Origin: Acrocarpospora macrocephala
GTDB lineage: Bacteria > Actinomycetota > Actinomycetes > Streptosporangiales > Streptosporangiaceae
DNA: 46,430 nt
Direction: 5' to 3'
Assembly: GCF_009687865.1 (NCBI RefSeq)
Contig: NZ_BLAE01000008.1
Span: forward strand, 9,123-55,552
The position numbers and the translations under genes are program-made. This document shows, piece by piece, positions 31,784-40,591 of the stretch; position 1 is the stretch's first letter, and every line of letters begins with the position of its first letter. A model generated the notes under the pieces. That model was given only the letters and a program-made list of their open reading frames with translations, was not told the DNA's origin and made no database searches.

Positions 31784-34354
31784 TCAGTGCTGGGCCATGT
31801 CGACGAAGCGGCTGTAGTGGCCCTGGAATGCGACGGTGACTGTGGCTGTGGGGCCGTTTCGGTGTTTGGCGACGATGAGGTCGGCTTCACCGGCGCGGGG
31901 GGATTCGCGCTCGTAGGCGTCCTCGCGGTGGAGGAGGATGACCATGTCCGCGTCCTGCTCGATGCTGTTGTGGACAGAAATGCCGTTGGCGACGAAGTTG
32001 TGGGTGCCGAGCACCGTCGCGTCGTACACCATCTGCTCGCCGAGCGCCTCGACGGAGTCGATCTCATCCCAGAAGACATCGTTGGTCGCCGTGATCTCCA
32101 AATCCTCACGATCGAGAATCGCGACCATCTGACCAAGCGTGCCCGCCTCCGCCCGAGGACCTGGTCCCTGCGGCTGGCTCAAGACATCGCGCAACTGGTC
32201 CCACATCCCCTGAGGAAGACGACCGGGATCGGTTGTCCCCGTCCTCAGCCGAAGTTCCCGCACACACATCTCAGCCGCCGCACCCGACATTCCCACATCT
32301 TCAAGAAATCGCAACTGGTTCTCGGGCCCGTAGATCATCAGTCGATGAGCTCCACCCACCGCCACGATCCGGGTCATCACATTGAACCGCAGCAACAACC
32401 TCGCAAGATCATCCACCAACCCCCGACTCCCCACGAAACTGATCCGCGCTTCACCAGGCGCATAGCTCCCAAGCGCTTCGTCATCGTTCACCTGCCCGGC
32501 AAATATTCCGCCTCCGTGTACACGTCCGTCTTCCACCGCTATCGCATGCCCAGACTGCATATCCGGCGCACTCGCGTGTCCTGAATGCGCTCCGCCTCCA
32601 TGCACATATGCGGGCGTTTCGCACTCAGGGGCAGACCCGGATTCCCCATATACCGGTCTTGCGGCTATTGCGGCGGAGGCTTCTCCCTTGCGCGTGAGCA
32701 CAGGGTTCCCCTCCCAGTGGATCTCGCCGTTGCTCGCCCACAGTTGCCTCAGAAGTAAGGCGAGTTGGGTCTTGCGTAGGCCGAATACGGCGTCAGGTAG
32801 GGAAGTCGCGTTGAGGAGGCGTGGGAGATCTATCCCCTGCGAAGGGACATGTTCCGTGGTCTTAAGTGGGGGAGGGACGTGGCGAGGGACGGCTACTCGG
32901 GTGCCCTGGGGGAGGTCGCCTACGGCGTGCCAGCCGTCGTAGGTGAGGAAGGGGTGGTTGGCGGTGGCTTCGAGTTCGCGGCCGGAGCGGAGGCGGACGC
33001 GGTAGACGGGTTTGATGCCGCTGGGGAAGACATGGGTCAGGGTGCGGGGGACGAGTTTGAGGCGGTCGTCGAGGGACCAGACGGGGATGTCGCGGGTGTC
33101 GGAGTCGAGGAGGTCGCGGAGGGTGGTTTCGGCGCCGGTGTCGGCGCGGAGGATTCGGGTGTTCGCGGTGAGGCAGCCGGACTCACGGAGGTCGGAGACC
33201 GCGGGGCGTTTGTCGGTTCGCTGTTCGGGGCCTCGGTTGAGCTGGGAGATGGCGATCACGGGGACCTCCAACTCCTTGGCGAGCAGCTTGAGCGCTCGGG
33301 ACAGCTCGGAGACCTCCTGCTGGCGGCTCTCGGTCTTCTTGGGGGAGCTCATCAGCTGGAGGTAGTCCACGATGACGAACTTCAGGTCGTGGCGCTGCTT
33401 GAGGCGACGGCACTTGGCCCGGATCTCCATCATCGACATGTTGGGCGAGTCGTCGATGAATAGGGGCGCCTCGGCGACCTCGCCCATGCGCCGCGCCATC
33501 CGAGTCCAGTCGTCGTCATTCATCAGACCGGAACGCATGGTATGCAGGGCAACCCGCGCCTCAGCCGACAGCAAACGCATCGTGATCTCATTACGCGACA
33601 TTTCCAGCGAGAAGATCACCGTGGTCAGACCATGCTTAATCGCCGCAGACCGGGCGAAATCCAGTCCAAGGGTCGACTTGCCGATGGCGGGACGGGCGGC
33701 GACGACGATCATTTGTCCTGGGTGGAGTCCGTTGGTTAGGGCGTCCAGGTCCTGGAAGCCGGTCGGTACTCCGACCATCTGGCCGCCGCGGCTTCCGATG
33801 GCCTCGATCTCGTCCAGAGCGGCCGGCATGATCTCCGAAAGCGGCAGATAGTCCTCCGAGGTACGCCTTTCGGTGACCTTGTAGATCTCGGCCTGAGCCC
33901 GATCGACGAGATCGTCGACTTCCTCGTTCTGGCCACCGTAACCGTAGGAGACGATTCGGGTCCCCGCCTCGATCAACCGCCGGAGCACCGCCTGCTCACG
34001 AACGATCTTGGCGTAGTACCCGGCATTGGCCGCCGTCGGCACCACGACGGTCAGGGTGTGCAGATATGCCCCGCCCCCGACCTTCGCCACATCACCCCGC
34101 CGCTGCAATTCATCGAAGACCGTGACCGCGTCGGCCGGATCCCCCCGCCCGTAAAGATCAGTGATGATCTCGTAAACGATCTGATGGGCAGGCCGGTAGA
34201 AGTCATCGGATCGCAGAACCTCGACCACATCGGCGATCGCGTCCTTGGAGATGAGCATGCCGCCTAGGACCGATTGCTCGGCCTCGATGTTGTTCGGCGG
34301 AGTCCGCTCGAACGAAGGCTCAGACGGCCCACCCGAAAAATCGACAACGCTCAT
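31784..34354 (-). CDS. dnaB: Replicative DNA helicase containing an intein
   Basis: 856-aa precursor. The extein makes a normal DnaB of 453 aa after splicing: N-terminal primase-binding domain (NNIEAEQSVLGGMLISKDAI), Walker A ARPAIGKSTLGLD (residues 220-232), Walker B FVIVDYLQLM, and QLNRGPEQR. The intein interrupts DLRESG^SIEQDAD, the site used by the Ssp and Rhodothermus DnaB inteins; the C-extein is 60 residues. The ATG start has weak leader sequence. The divergent MATE gene starts 482 nt away across a DnaA-box-rich gap. Ribosomal/ssb genes lie in the usual neighbourhood. Confidence 0.97.
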   Translation of the reverse strand: MSVVDFSGGPSEPSFERTPPNNIEAEQSVLGGMLISKDAIADVVEVLRSDDFYRPAHQIVYEIITDLYGRGDPADAVTVFDELQRRGDVAKVGGGAYLHTLTVVVPTAANAGYYAKIVREQAVLRRLIEAGTRIVSYGYGGQNEEVDDLVDRAQAEIYKVTERRTSEDYLPLSEIMPAALDEIEAIGSRGGQMVGVPTGFQDLDALTNGLHPGQMIVVAARPAIGKSTLGLDFARSAAIKHGLTTVIFSLEMSRNEITMRLLSAEARVALHTMRSGLMNDDDWTRMARRMGEVAEAPLFIDDSPNMSMMEIRAKCRRLKQRHDLKFVIVDYLQLMSSPKKTESRQQEVSELSRALKLLAKELEVPVIAISQLNRGPEQRTDKRPAVSDLRESGCLTANTRILRADTGAETTLRDLLDSDTRDIPVWSLDDRLKLVPRTLTHVFPSGIKPVYRVRLRSGRELEATANHPFLTYDGWHAVGDLPQGTRVAVPRHVPPPLKTTEHVPSQGIDLPRLLNATSLPDAVFGLRKTQLALLLRQLWASNGEIHWEGNPVLTRKGEASAAIAARPVYGESGSAPECETPAYVHGGGAHSGHASAPDMQSGHAIAVEDGRVHGGGIFAGQVNDDEALGSYAPGEARISFVGSRGLVDDLARLLLRFNVMTRIVAVGGAHRLMIYGPENQLRFLEDVGMSGAAAEMCVRELRLRTGTTDPGRLPQGMWDQLRDVLSQPQGPGPRAEAGTLGQMVAILDREDLEITATNDVFWDEIDSVEALGEQMVYDATVLGTHNFVANGISVHNSIEQDADMVILLHREDAYERESPRAGEADLIVAKHRNGPTATVTVAFQGHYSRFVDMAQH
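31967..33175 (-). mobile_element. DnaB intein (403 aa) with a degenerate homing endonuclease
   Basis: Residues 394-796 of the precursor. Cys1 (TGC at 33175-33173), block B TANHPFLTYDGW, block F YDATVLGTHNFVANG, and terminal His-Asn followed by Ser+1 are all intact, so splicing should work. In the middle, WASNGEI stands where active relatives have WATDG, and the first LAGLIDADG helix with its GDG is absent. The tract GSRGLVDDLARLLLRFNV is still endonuclease-like. Between them lies an unusual Gly/His/Ala-rich stretch of about 70 residues. The endonuclease is judged inactive. Confidence 0.92.
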
Positions 34355-34618
34355 CGCAACCCGACACCCAACACCGGCTGCGGCCGCTCACGCCGCCAAC
34401 CGGCTATCCCCAGACCAACTCCACACCGACGCCCTCGTGGGCGGCGACGAGAGCCACCCCTCGCGGCGGGATCTCGTCGTGTGCCGTCGCGGTGTCCGGC
34501 TATTCGATCGGTCATGCGTCCCCCTCCACTCCGGCCGCACCACCCCCAGTTGTAGAGGACCGGGACGACAGTTTCCCGGGTTGTGGGGGCAACCGGCAAC
34601 GAAGCCTGTCGACAGACC

Positions 34619-34746
34619 TGTGGATAAGGTGTGCACTTCTGCCGCCAGGGTGTGGGAAGCCTGGGGACGAGCCTGGGGATAACCTGTCCACAGGCTGTGG
34701 ATAATCACTGTGACCTGCGGAAACAATATCCACCGGCTGTGGAGAA
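34619..34746. promoter_or_regulatory. Cluster of DnaA boxes between dnaB and the MATE gene
   Basis: Perfect boxes TGTGGATAA at 34619-34627 and 34696-34704 (reverse of TTATCCACA). Near-matches are TGGGGATAA 34674-34682, CTGTCCACA 34684-34692 and TGTGGAGAA 34738-34746. Five boxes in 128 bp, two of them back to back with a 3-bp spacer. The gap has no gene. Possible roles: DnaA control of dnaB, or DnaA titration. Confidence 0.65.
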
Positions 34747-34824
34747 AAGAAAGTCGGGGCACCGATCGGAATCGGTCCGAAATGTCCCGTATATCCCTAG
34801 TATGGATGATCTTGCGGTAATCAG

Positions 34825-34830
34825 CATAAT
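34825..34830 (+). promoter_or_regulatory. -10 box candidate for a leaderless MATE transcript
   Basis: CATAAT ends 6 nt before the MATE ATG, so transcription would begin at the start codon. No clear -35 box, and no Shine-Dalgarno before the ATG. Confidence 0.4.
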
Positions 34831-34836
34831 GGGTCC

Positions 34837-36144
34837 ATGCCACTTACCCATGGCCAAGGCCGTACCACCGACCGGGAGATCCTCCGGCTTGCCGTGCCGG
34901 CCTTCGCGGCGCTGGTCGCCGAACCGCTGTTCCTGCTGACCGACTACGCGATCGTGGGACGGCTGGGGACGAGCGCGCTGGGGGCGCTCAGCGTGGCGGG
35001 GACGATCTTGGCCACGATCGTGAACCTGTGCGTCTTCCTGGCGTACGGCACCACGGCCGCGGTCGCCAGGCAGGTGGGGGCGGGCAACCATCGGCAGGCC
35101 GTACAGCGCGGGATGGACGGGGTGTGGCTGGCGGCGGCGATCGGGGTGGGCGTGGTGGTCGTCTGCTGGCCGCTGGCGCCGGGGCTGGTGGGGCTGATCG
35201 ACGCGCCGCCGGAGGTGACCGCCGACGCGATCACGTACCTGCGGATCAGCCTGGTCGGGACGCCGGCGATGCTGATCGTGCTCGCGGGGACCGGGGTGCT
35301 GCGCGGGCTGCAGGACACGGTCACGCCCCTCGCGGTCTCGGTCGGCGGGTTCGCGCTCAACGCCGCGTTGAATGCCTGGTTCGTGCTCGGGCTCGGATGG
35401 GGGCTCGCAGGGTCGGCCTGGGGCACGGTGGCCGCCCAGTCGCTGGCCGCGGGGGCGTACCTGATCGTGGTGGTGCGGGGCGCGCGGCGGGTACGGGCTT
35501 CGCTGCGGCCGGATCCGGCGGGCATCAAGGCGTCGGGAACCGCCGGGGTCGCGCTGCTGATTCGCACCGTCTGCCTGAGGATCGTGCTGGTTACGGCGAC
35601 CGTGATCGCGGCCAGGCTGGGTATCGCCGAGGTCGCCGCGCACGGGATCACCACGCAGGTGTGGACGTTGCTGGCCTTCGCGCTCGACGCGATCGCCATC
35701 GCGGGTCAGGCGCTCACCGGGAAGCTGCTCGGTGCCGGCGACGTGCTGGGCGCGCGGCGGGTGACCGGGCGCATGGTGATGTGGGGCGTCGTCAGCGGCG
35801 TGGTGCTGGGCCTGGCCGTGATCGGCTGTCGCCCGTTCATTCCGGGGATCTTCGCCGCGGAACCGGCGGTGGCCGCGCAGATCGACGCGGTGTTGTGGAC
35901 GGTCGCGCTGTTCCAGCCGATCGCGGGCGTGGTCTTCGTGCTCGACGGGGTGCTCATCGGTGCGGGCGATCAGCGGTATCTGGCCTGGGCCGCCGCGGTC
36001 ACCACCCTCGCGTACCTGCCGTTCGCCCTGCTGGCGGGCAGTCTGGTCGGGCTGTGGCTGGCCATCGGGGTCTGGATGCTGGCCCGGCTGGCCACGCTGG
36101 GCCTGCGCGCGCGGGGTGACGCCTGGTTGGTGAGCGGCGCCTGA
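34837..36144 (+). CDS. MATE family efflux transporter
   Basis: 435 aa, twelve predicted helices in two halves. Starts TDREILRLAVPAFAALVAEPLFLLTDYAIVGRLGTSALGALSVA in pieces, the MATE signature. Half-repeats are visible (VLRGLQDTVTPLAVSVGGFALNAALNAWFVLG; later VLIGAGDQRYLAWAAAV). Known members export cationic compounds using Na+ or H+. The DinF-like MATE next to dnaB is conserved in actinobacteria. ATG 34837 likely leaderless. Confidence 0.95.
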   Translation: MPLTHGQGRTTDREILRLAVPAFAALVAEPLFLLTDYAIVGRLGTSALGALSVAGTILATIVNLCVFLAYGTTAAVARQVGAGNHRQAVQRGMDGVWLAAAIGVGVVVVCWPLAPGLVGLIDAPPEVTADAITYLRISLVGTPAMLIVLAGTGVLRGLQDTVTPLAVSVGGFALNAALNAWFVLGLGWGLAGSAWGTVAAQSLAAGAYLIVVVRGARRVRASLRPDPAGIKASGTAGVALLIRTVCLRIVLVTATVIAARLGIAEVAAHGITTQVWTLLAFALDAIAIAGQALTGKLLGAGDVLGARRVTGRMVMWGVVSGVVLGLAVIGCRPFIPGIFAAEPAVAAQIDAVLWTVALFQPIAGVVFVLDGVLIGAGDQRYLAWAAAVTTLAYLPFALLAGSLVGLWLAIGVWMLARLATLGLRARGDAWLVSGA

Positions 36145-36402
36145 CCATCGGGCCGAGGGCCGAAACCGCACAAACAGCCGACCGTAGCTGTGAATAAATG
36201 GAATCCGGCTCGGCGATTCATGAGCATTTAAGGTTGAACCATAGCCGGTGAGTATGGCCGACCAAGCCTCCAGACCAGGGCAAACACTTCAACTTCATAA
36301 CATGTCCAATAAATGACGGGAGGGTAGTCATTTGGGCCCTTGTCGGCAGTAGTGAGATGAGGCACTGTTGCCTACGGTCTTGCCTCTGACGATTGGCCTG
36401 TC

Positions 36403-37920
36403 GTGACGTCTGTACGCCAGCCCACATCGACCTCCGTGCTCCGTCGCATGCCCGCGACGGAGGCCACCGTGCTGCGCACCGCGGGCCTGCGGGAGATCTA
36501 CACCCGCAATGACCTGATCGTGCTTGGTTTGGGCGTCATGATCGGTGCGGGCATATTCAGCATCGCCGGCAGACAGGCCGCCAGTATGGCCGGTCCCGGC
36601 GTCATCCTCTCTTTCATGATCGCCGGAATTACCAGCCTGCTGGCCGCGATCTGCTACGCCGAACTCTGTTCCACGATGCCGGTCTCCGGCAGCGCGTACA
36701 CCTACACCTACGTCATTTTCGGTGAGGTCTGGGCCTGGATCATCGGCTGGTCGCTGATCCTGGAGATGGAGCTCGCCGCCGCCGTGGTGGCCCGGGTCTG
36801 GTCGCTGTACTTCGCTCAGATGCTCACCGAGCTCGGCATCGCCGTGCCCCCGCTGCTGAGCCGCCCCGAAGGCTTCGACCTGTTCACCCTGCTCATCCTG
36901 ACCACGCTCACCGGAATCGTGGCATTCAACGCGAAAGTCGGCCTGCGCGCCCTGTGGGTCATGGTCTCCGCCAAGCTCGTGGGCATCTCGGCGGTCATCA
37001 TCATCGGCGCGCTGCACTTCAGCCCCAGCAACATCGCCCAGATCCCGGTCGACCCCGCCCCGCTGGTGACCGACGCGGACACGCTGCACTCGACGGTCTT
37101 CGGCCTGCTCATCGGCGAGACCCACGCGTTCGGCTGGTTCGGGATCCTGGCGGCGACGCCGGCCATCGCCTTCGCCTACCTCGGTTTCGACATCGTCACC
37201 ACGGCGGCGGAGGAGACCAAGGACGCGACTCGGACCGTTCCGCAGGGCATGATCCGGGCCCTGGCCACGGCGACCGTGATCTACATCGCGGTGGCGGTGG
37301 TCATGATCGGAATGGTGACGTACTCAAAGATCACGCAGGGGGCGCCGCTCGCGGACGCGTTCCGGCTGGTCGGCGAGACCTTCATGGTGCACGTGATCAA
37401 CATCACCGCCGTGCTCGGGCTCACCACTGTGGTGTTCGTGCTGCTGGTCGGCCAGACGCGGGTGGTGTTCGCGATGGCCCGCGACGGCCTGCTGCCCACC
37501 CAGCTGGCACGGCTCAGCGGCTCGCACCGCACCCCCGCGACCGCGACCTTGGTCATCGGCGCGATCGCGATCCTGCTGGCCGAGTTCGGCCCGGTCCTCA
37601 CCCTGGAACAGCTCGTCGTGATCGGTACGCTGTTCGCGTTCATGATCGTGTCAGCCGGTGTGATCAGTATGCGGCGGAGCATGCCCGACCTCCCCCGCGG
37701 CTTCAAAGTCCCGATGTCCCCGCTGGTCCCGGCTCTGTCCATCGTGGCGACGTTATGGCTGATGCTGAACCTGCAGGTCATCACCTGGCTGTATTTCGTG
37801 CTCTGGATGGCCGTCGGCGTGCTCGTCTACCAGTTGTACGGCCGCAGGCACAGCGCCCTGGCCCCCACCATCGGCCGCCACCGGCGCCCGCAACCGCCCA
37901 AACACCAGTCCCGGACATGA
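36403..37920 (+). CDS. APC superfamily amino acid permease (cationic amino acid transporter type)
   Basis: 505 aa from GTG 36403. Twelve or more helices. The helix-1 motif LGVMIGAGIFSIAGRQA is the substrate-binding GAGIF of APC carriers; PGVILSFMIAGITSLLAAICYAELCSTMPVSGSAYTY in pieces and the helix-6 block FAYLGFDIVTTAAEETKD follow CAT-type proteins. A soluble basic tail of about 30 residues ends the protein. It ends at a strong terminator before rplI. Confidence 0.93.
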   Translation: MTSVRQPTSTSVLRRMPATEATVLRTAGLREIYTRNDLIVLGLGVMIGAGIFSIAGRQAASMAGPGVILSFMIAGITSLLAAICYAELCSTMPVSGSAYTYTYVIFGEVWAWIIGWSLILEMELAAAVVARVWSLYFAQMLTELGIAVPPLLSRPEGFDLFTLLILTTLTGIVAFNAKVGLRALWVMVSAKLVGISAVIIIGALHFSPSNIAQIPVDPAPLVTDADTLHSTVFGLLIGETHAFGWFGILAATPAIAFAYLGFDIVTTAAEETKDATRTVPQGMIRALATATVIYIAVAVVMIGMVTYSKITQGAPLADAFRLVGETFMVHVINITAVLGLTTVVFVLLVGQTRVVFAMARDGLLPTQLARLSGSHRTPATATLVIGAIAILLAEFGPVLTLEQLVVIGTLFAFMIVSAGVISMRRSMPDLPRGFKVPMSPLVPALSIVATLWLMLNLQVITWLYFVLWMAVGVLVYQLYGRRHSALAPTIGRHRRPQPPKHQSRT

Positions 37921-37922
37921 CA

Positions 37923-37950
37923 ATGGCCCCTCGTTTCGGCGAGGGGCCAT
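37923..37950. terminator. Bidirectional terminator between the permease and rplI
   Basis: Perfect 11-bp stem ATGGCCCCTCG / CGAGGGGCCAT with a 6-nt loop TTTCGG, between convergent genes (stops at 37920 and 37966). Confidence 0.88.
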
Positions 37951-37965
37951 CGTTCGCGCCGGAGA

Positions 37966-38412
37966 TCAGATGGCGAGGACCTCGATGTCGAGGGTCGCGG
38001 AGACCTCGGGGTGCAGCTTGACGCTGACCTTGTGCGAGCCGGTGCTCTTGATCGGGTTGCCGATCTCGATGCGGCGACGGTCCAGCAGCGGGCCGCCGGC
38101 GGCCTTGACGGCGTCGGCGATGTCACCGGTGGTGACCGCGCCGAACAGCCGGCCCGAGTCGCCCGCCTTGGTCTTCAGCTTCACCTTGAGCGCGCCGAGC
38201 TGGCCGGCGACCTCCTTGGCGGTGCCGAGGTCACGGATCTCGCGGGCGTCGCGGGCCTTCTTGATGGAGGCGATCTGCGACTCGGCGCCTCGCGTCCAGC
38301 GGATCGCGAAGCTGCGCGGGATCAGGTAGTTACGGCCGTAGCCGTCCTTGACCTCGACGATGTCACCCGGAGCGCCGAGACCGGAGACCTCAGTGGTGAG
38401 AATGAGCTTCAT
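37966..38412 (-). CDS. rplI: 50S ribosomal protein L9
   Basis: 148 aa, standard length. N-terminal domain [33 protein letters not shown] binds 23S rRNA (given in pieces of the family signature), followed by the long connecting helix and the C-terminal domain with [17 protein letters not shown]. Last gene of rpsF-ssb-rpsR-rplI; 17 nt from rpsR, with GGAAAGGGG ahead of the ATG. Confidence 0.98.
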   Translation of the reverse strand: MKLILTTEVSGLGAPGDIVEVKDGYGRNYLIPRSFAIRWTRGAESQIASIKKARDAREIRDLGTAKEVAGQLGALKVKLKTKAGDSGRLFGAVTTGDIADAVKAAGGPLLDRRRIEIGNPIKSTGSHKVSVKLHPEVSATLDIEVLAI

Positions 38413-38429
38413 GGCTGAGTCCCCTTTCC

Positions 38430-38666
38430 TTAGCGCGCGGTGCTCGTGTATGGCAGCAGGGCCATCTCACGGGCGTTCTTGATAGCGGTCGCCACGTCGC
38501 GCTGGTGCTGGGTGCAGTTGCCCGTCACCCGGCGGGCACGGATCTTGCCGCGGTCGGAGATGAACTTCCGCAGCAGCCCCGTGTCCTTGTAGTCGACGTA
38601 GGAGATCTTGTCGTGGCAGAAATGGCAAACCTTCTTCTTAGGCTTGCGCAGTGCCGGCTTGGCCAT
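38430..38666 (-). CDS. rpsR: 30S ribosomal protein S18 (zinc-ligand type)
   Basis: 78 aa. CHFCHDK plus GNCTQHQ supply the Cys/His set of the zinc-binding form of S18; core [19 protein letters not shown] is the conserved rRNA- and S6-contacting part. AAAGGAG lies 6 nt before the ATG. Part of the S6-SSB-S18-L9 operon. A zinc-independent second S18 often exists elsewhere in actinobacteria, under Zur control. Confidence 0.97.
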   Translation of the reverse strand: MAKPALRKPKKKVCHFCHDKISYVDYKDTGLLRKFISDRGKIRARRVTGNCTQHQRDVATAIKNAREMALLPYTSTAR

Positions 38667-38735
38667 CGTGGTGCTCCTTTCAGAGCCCCGCTCAACGCGG
38701 GAATGGTCGCTCGGTTATGGATGTGTGGGTGAAAG

Positions 38736-39326
38736 CTAGAAGGGCGGTTCGTCGCTGAAGTCTCCGCCGCCGCCGCCGAAGCCACCGCCGCCGCCCTGCT
38801 GGCCGCCGTAGCCGCCACCACCGCCGCCTTGGTAACCCCCGCCGCCGCCTCCGCCGCCGCCGAAACCGCCGCCACTCGGCGGGGCCGGAGACGCGGACGC
38901 CCACGGGTCGTTGGCCGGGCCGCCGCCGAAACCGCCGCCCCCGCCACCACCGCCCTGCCGCGCGGTCTTGTTCACCTTCGCGGTGGCGTTGCGCAGCGAG
39001 GGGCCGACTTCGTCGACCTCGACCTCGTAAACCGTGCGCTTCTCGCCTTCCTTGGTCTCATACGACCGTTGGCGCAGCCGTCCCTGCACGATGACCCGCA
39101 TGCCACGCTGCAGGCTCTCGGCGACGTTCTCCGCCGCCTGCCGCCACACGTTGCAGGTCAGGAACAGACCTTCGCCGTCTTTCCACTCATTGGTCGTCTT
39201 GTCGAGGAACCGCGGAGTGGATGCGATGCGGAACCGGGCCACGGCCTGCCCCGTCGGGGTGAAGCGCAGCTCCGGGTCGTCGACAAGGTTGCCGACGATC
39301 GTGATTGTTGTGTCGCCTGCTGCCAT
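38736..39326 (-). CDS. ssb: Single-stranded DNA-binding protein
   Basis: 196 aa. An N-terminal OB fold ([30 protein letters not shown] in pieces; [30 protein letters not shown] in pieces) ends near residue 120. A Gly-rich linker of about 60 residues and the acidic tip DFSDEPPF, the docking site for repair and replication partners, complete it. Second gene of the operon. This is the main replicative SSB by context. Confidence 0.98.
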   Translation of the reverse strand: MAAGDTTITIVGNLVDDPELRFTPTGQAVARFRIASTPRFLDKTTNEWKDGEGLFLTCNVWRQAAENVAESLQRGMRVIVQGRLRQRSYETKEGEKRTVYEVEVDEVGPSLRNATAKVNKTARQGGGGGGGGFGGGPANDPWASASPAPPSGGGFGGGGGGGGGYQGGGGGGYGGQQGGGGGFGGGGGDFSDEPPF

Positions 39327-39449
39327 CGGTCGCTTTCGCCTTCCTATCCCGGTTCTTCAGGGGCTCAGAGTACGACCTGCCTCCGACAAAATCGGGGCTT
39401 CCCGTAACTCCCTGTCTACTCCCCTTCAGCCGTCCGGGACCAATGTTCG

Positions 39450-39740
39450 TCAGTGAAGCTCGGGACGGAGAACCTTGGTGCGAAGGATGCCCTCGTTCAG
39501 GTTGAGCTGACGGTCCAGCTCCTTGATCGTGGCAGGCTCGGCGGTGAGGTCGACGACGGCGTAGATGCCCTCGGACTTCTTCTCGATGTCGTAGGACAGC
39601 CGGCGGCGGCCCCAGACGTCTACCTTCTCCACGGTGCCGCCATCGTTGCGCACGACCGTCAGGAACTGGTCGAGCGAGGGCTGCACGGTGCGCTCATCGA
39701 GGGACGGGTCAAGGATGACCATCATCTCGTAACGACGCAT
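39450..39740 (-). CDS. rpsF: 30S ribosomal protein S6
   Basis: 96 aa. [49 protein letters not shown] and [18 protein letters not shown] (in pieces) are the S6 signature. The protein binds S18 on the 30S platform. GAGGAGG precedes the ATG by 7-8 nt. First gene of the operon, preceded by a leader with a hairpin at 39771-39791. Confidence 0.98.
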   Translation of the reverse strand: MRRYEMMVILDPSLDERTVQPSLDQFLTVVRNDGGTVEKVDVWGRRRLSYDIEKKSEGIYAVVDLTAEPATIKELDRQLNLNEGILRTKVLRPELH

Positions 39741-39770
39741 GCGGAATCCAACCTCCTCTGGACTCTTGCG

Positions 39771-39791
39771 GTCACGGCGCCTTGCCGTGAC
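39771..39791 (-). promoter_or_regulatory. Hairpin in the rpsF leader
   Basis: GTCACGG and CCGTGAC form a 7-bp stem with a 7-nt loop, 30-51 nt upstream of the rpsF start. S6:S18-binding leader structures are known in other bacteria; whether this hairpin is one cannot be decided by eye. Confidence 0.4.
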
Positions 39792-39909
39792 AGGAGGACG
39801 CTGCGGTTCGCGCGGGTGATCACACGCGCTTACCAGATGCAGCCGAATAAGGCTACCAGGGCCGGGATTGTGCGCTGGCCGAGCCGGGAATCCTTAGCGG
39901 GGAGAGGGG

Positions 39910-40227
39910 GTGGCAGGTATGCCACACATGCTTGGCCCGATCGAGAGCGAGCCCTTCCGTTTCACCCTCAACACCGACGGCAGACCCCACACCATGGAAA
40001 ACATCCTCGCGGTCGGAACCTTGATCGTGGGAATCGTGGCATTCGTCCTGGGTTTCATCGTCAGCGCCCACGCCGTCGCCACCGCCCTCGGCATCATCGG
40101 CTTCGCCGGCGGCTTGTTCTCCCAGTACGTCTCCGTCACCACGCCGCAACGCAGCCTCATCATCATGGGCGTCGTCGGATCCTTCGTCGGCGCCGTCCTG
40201 GGCATCGCCCACGGCGGCTTCTCCTAA
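39910..40227 (+). CDS. Small two- or three-helix membrane protein
   Basis: 105 aa from GTG 39910 (ATG 39919 and ATG 39994 are in frame; the last leaves the 77-aa hydrophobic core). Helices: ILAVGTLIVGIVAFVLGFIVSA, VATALGIIGFAGGLFSQYV and SLIIMGVVGSFVGAVLGIAHGGF. No named family. GGGGAGAGGGG lies just upstream of the GTG. Divergent from rpsF. Confidence 0.65.
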   Translation: MAGMPHMLGPIESEPFRFTLNTDGRPHTMENILAVGTLIVGIVAFVLGFIVSAHAVATALGIIGFAGGLFSQYVSVTTPQRSLIIMGVVGSFVGAVLGIAHGGFS

Positions 40228-40591
40228 CTCCGGCGGATCAGGTACGGCAGCTGAGCGACGAGCGCGGCTGCTGATTCTTCTAATGACATGCTCGTACGTC
40301 CCGCGTGGCCCGTACCCGTGTTCGTAGGCCCTTTCGGGTGGTCCGGTGCCTCCGCTTGTACGACGCCGCCGGGGTGGTCCAGCACCTGTGCTCTGATACC
40401 CGTGCTCATAGGCTCTTGGCCGGGTGATCCAACACCCGTGCGCATAGGCACTTGGTGGAATGTCCGATACCCGTGCCCTTACGCCCCCCATTGGGGTGGT
40501 CCGGTTACCGCGATGGGCGGGTGCTCGCGGAGGCCTGCGGTGCCCGCCCATCGGGTGCGTGGTCGTTATGTGGTGCTTGGCTTGGTCGGCT
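40228..40591. other. Gene-free gap dominated by a tandem repeat
   Basis: No supported gene. Most of it is the 35-36-bp repeat array listed next, after which the gap runs to the stop of the small gene on the minus strand. Confidence 0.55.
40314..40506. repeat. 35-36-bp tandem repeat array
   Basis: Units begin ACCCGTG at 40314, 40398, 40434 and 40469, with a degenerate unit between (from about 40349) and a truncated one at 40384. The common plan is ACCCGTGyyCATAGGC, then TTGG, then GGGTGGTCC. The period is 36, 35 and 38 nt in the best-kept part, so it does not keep reading frame. Confidence 0.75.

Noticed and set aside
36145-36402. Possible riboswitch before the APC permease
   Set aside because: The 258-nt leader has no class signature that I can recognise, only generic hairpin potential.
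39853-40551. 232-codon minus-strand frame with AYEHGY-type repeats
   Set aside because: The residue repeats are a by-product of the 35-36-bp DNA array, whose period does not keep frame; the start of the frame lies in the array flank without a leader.
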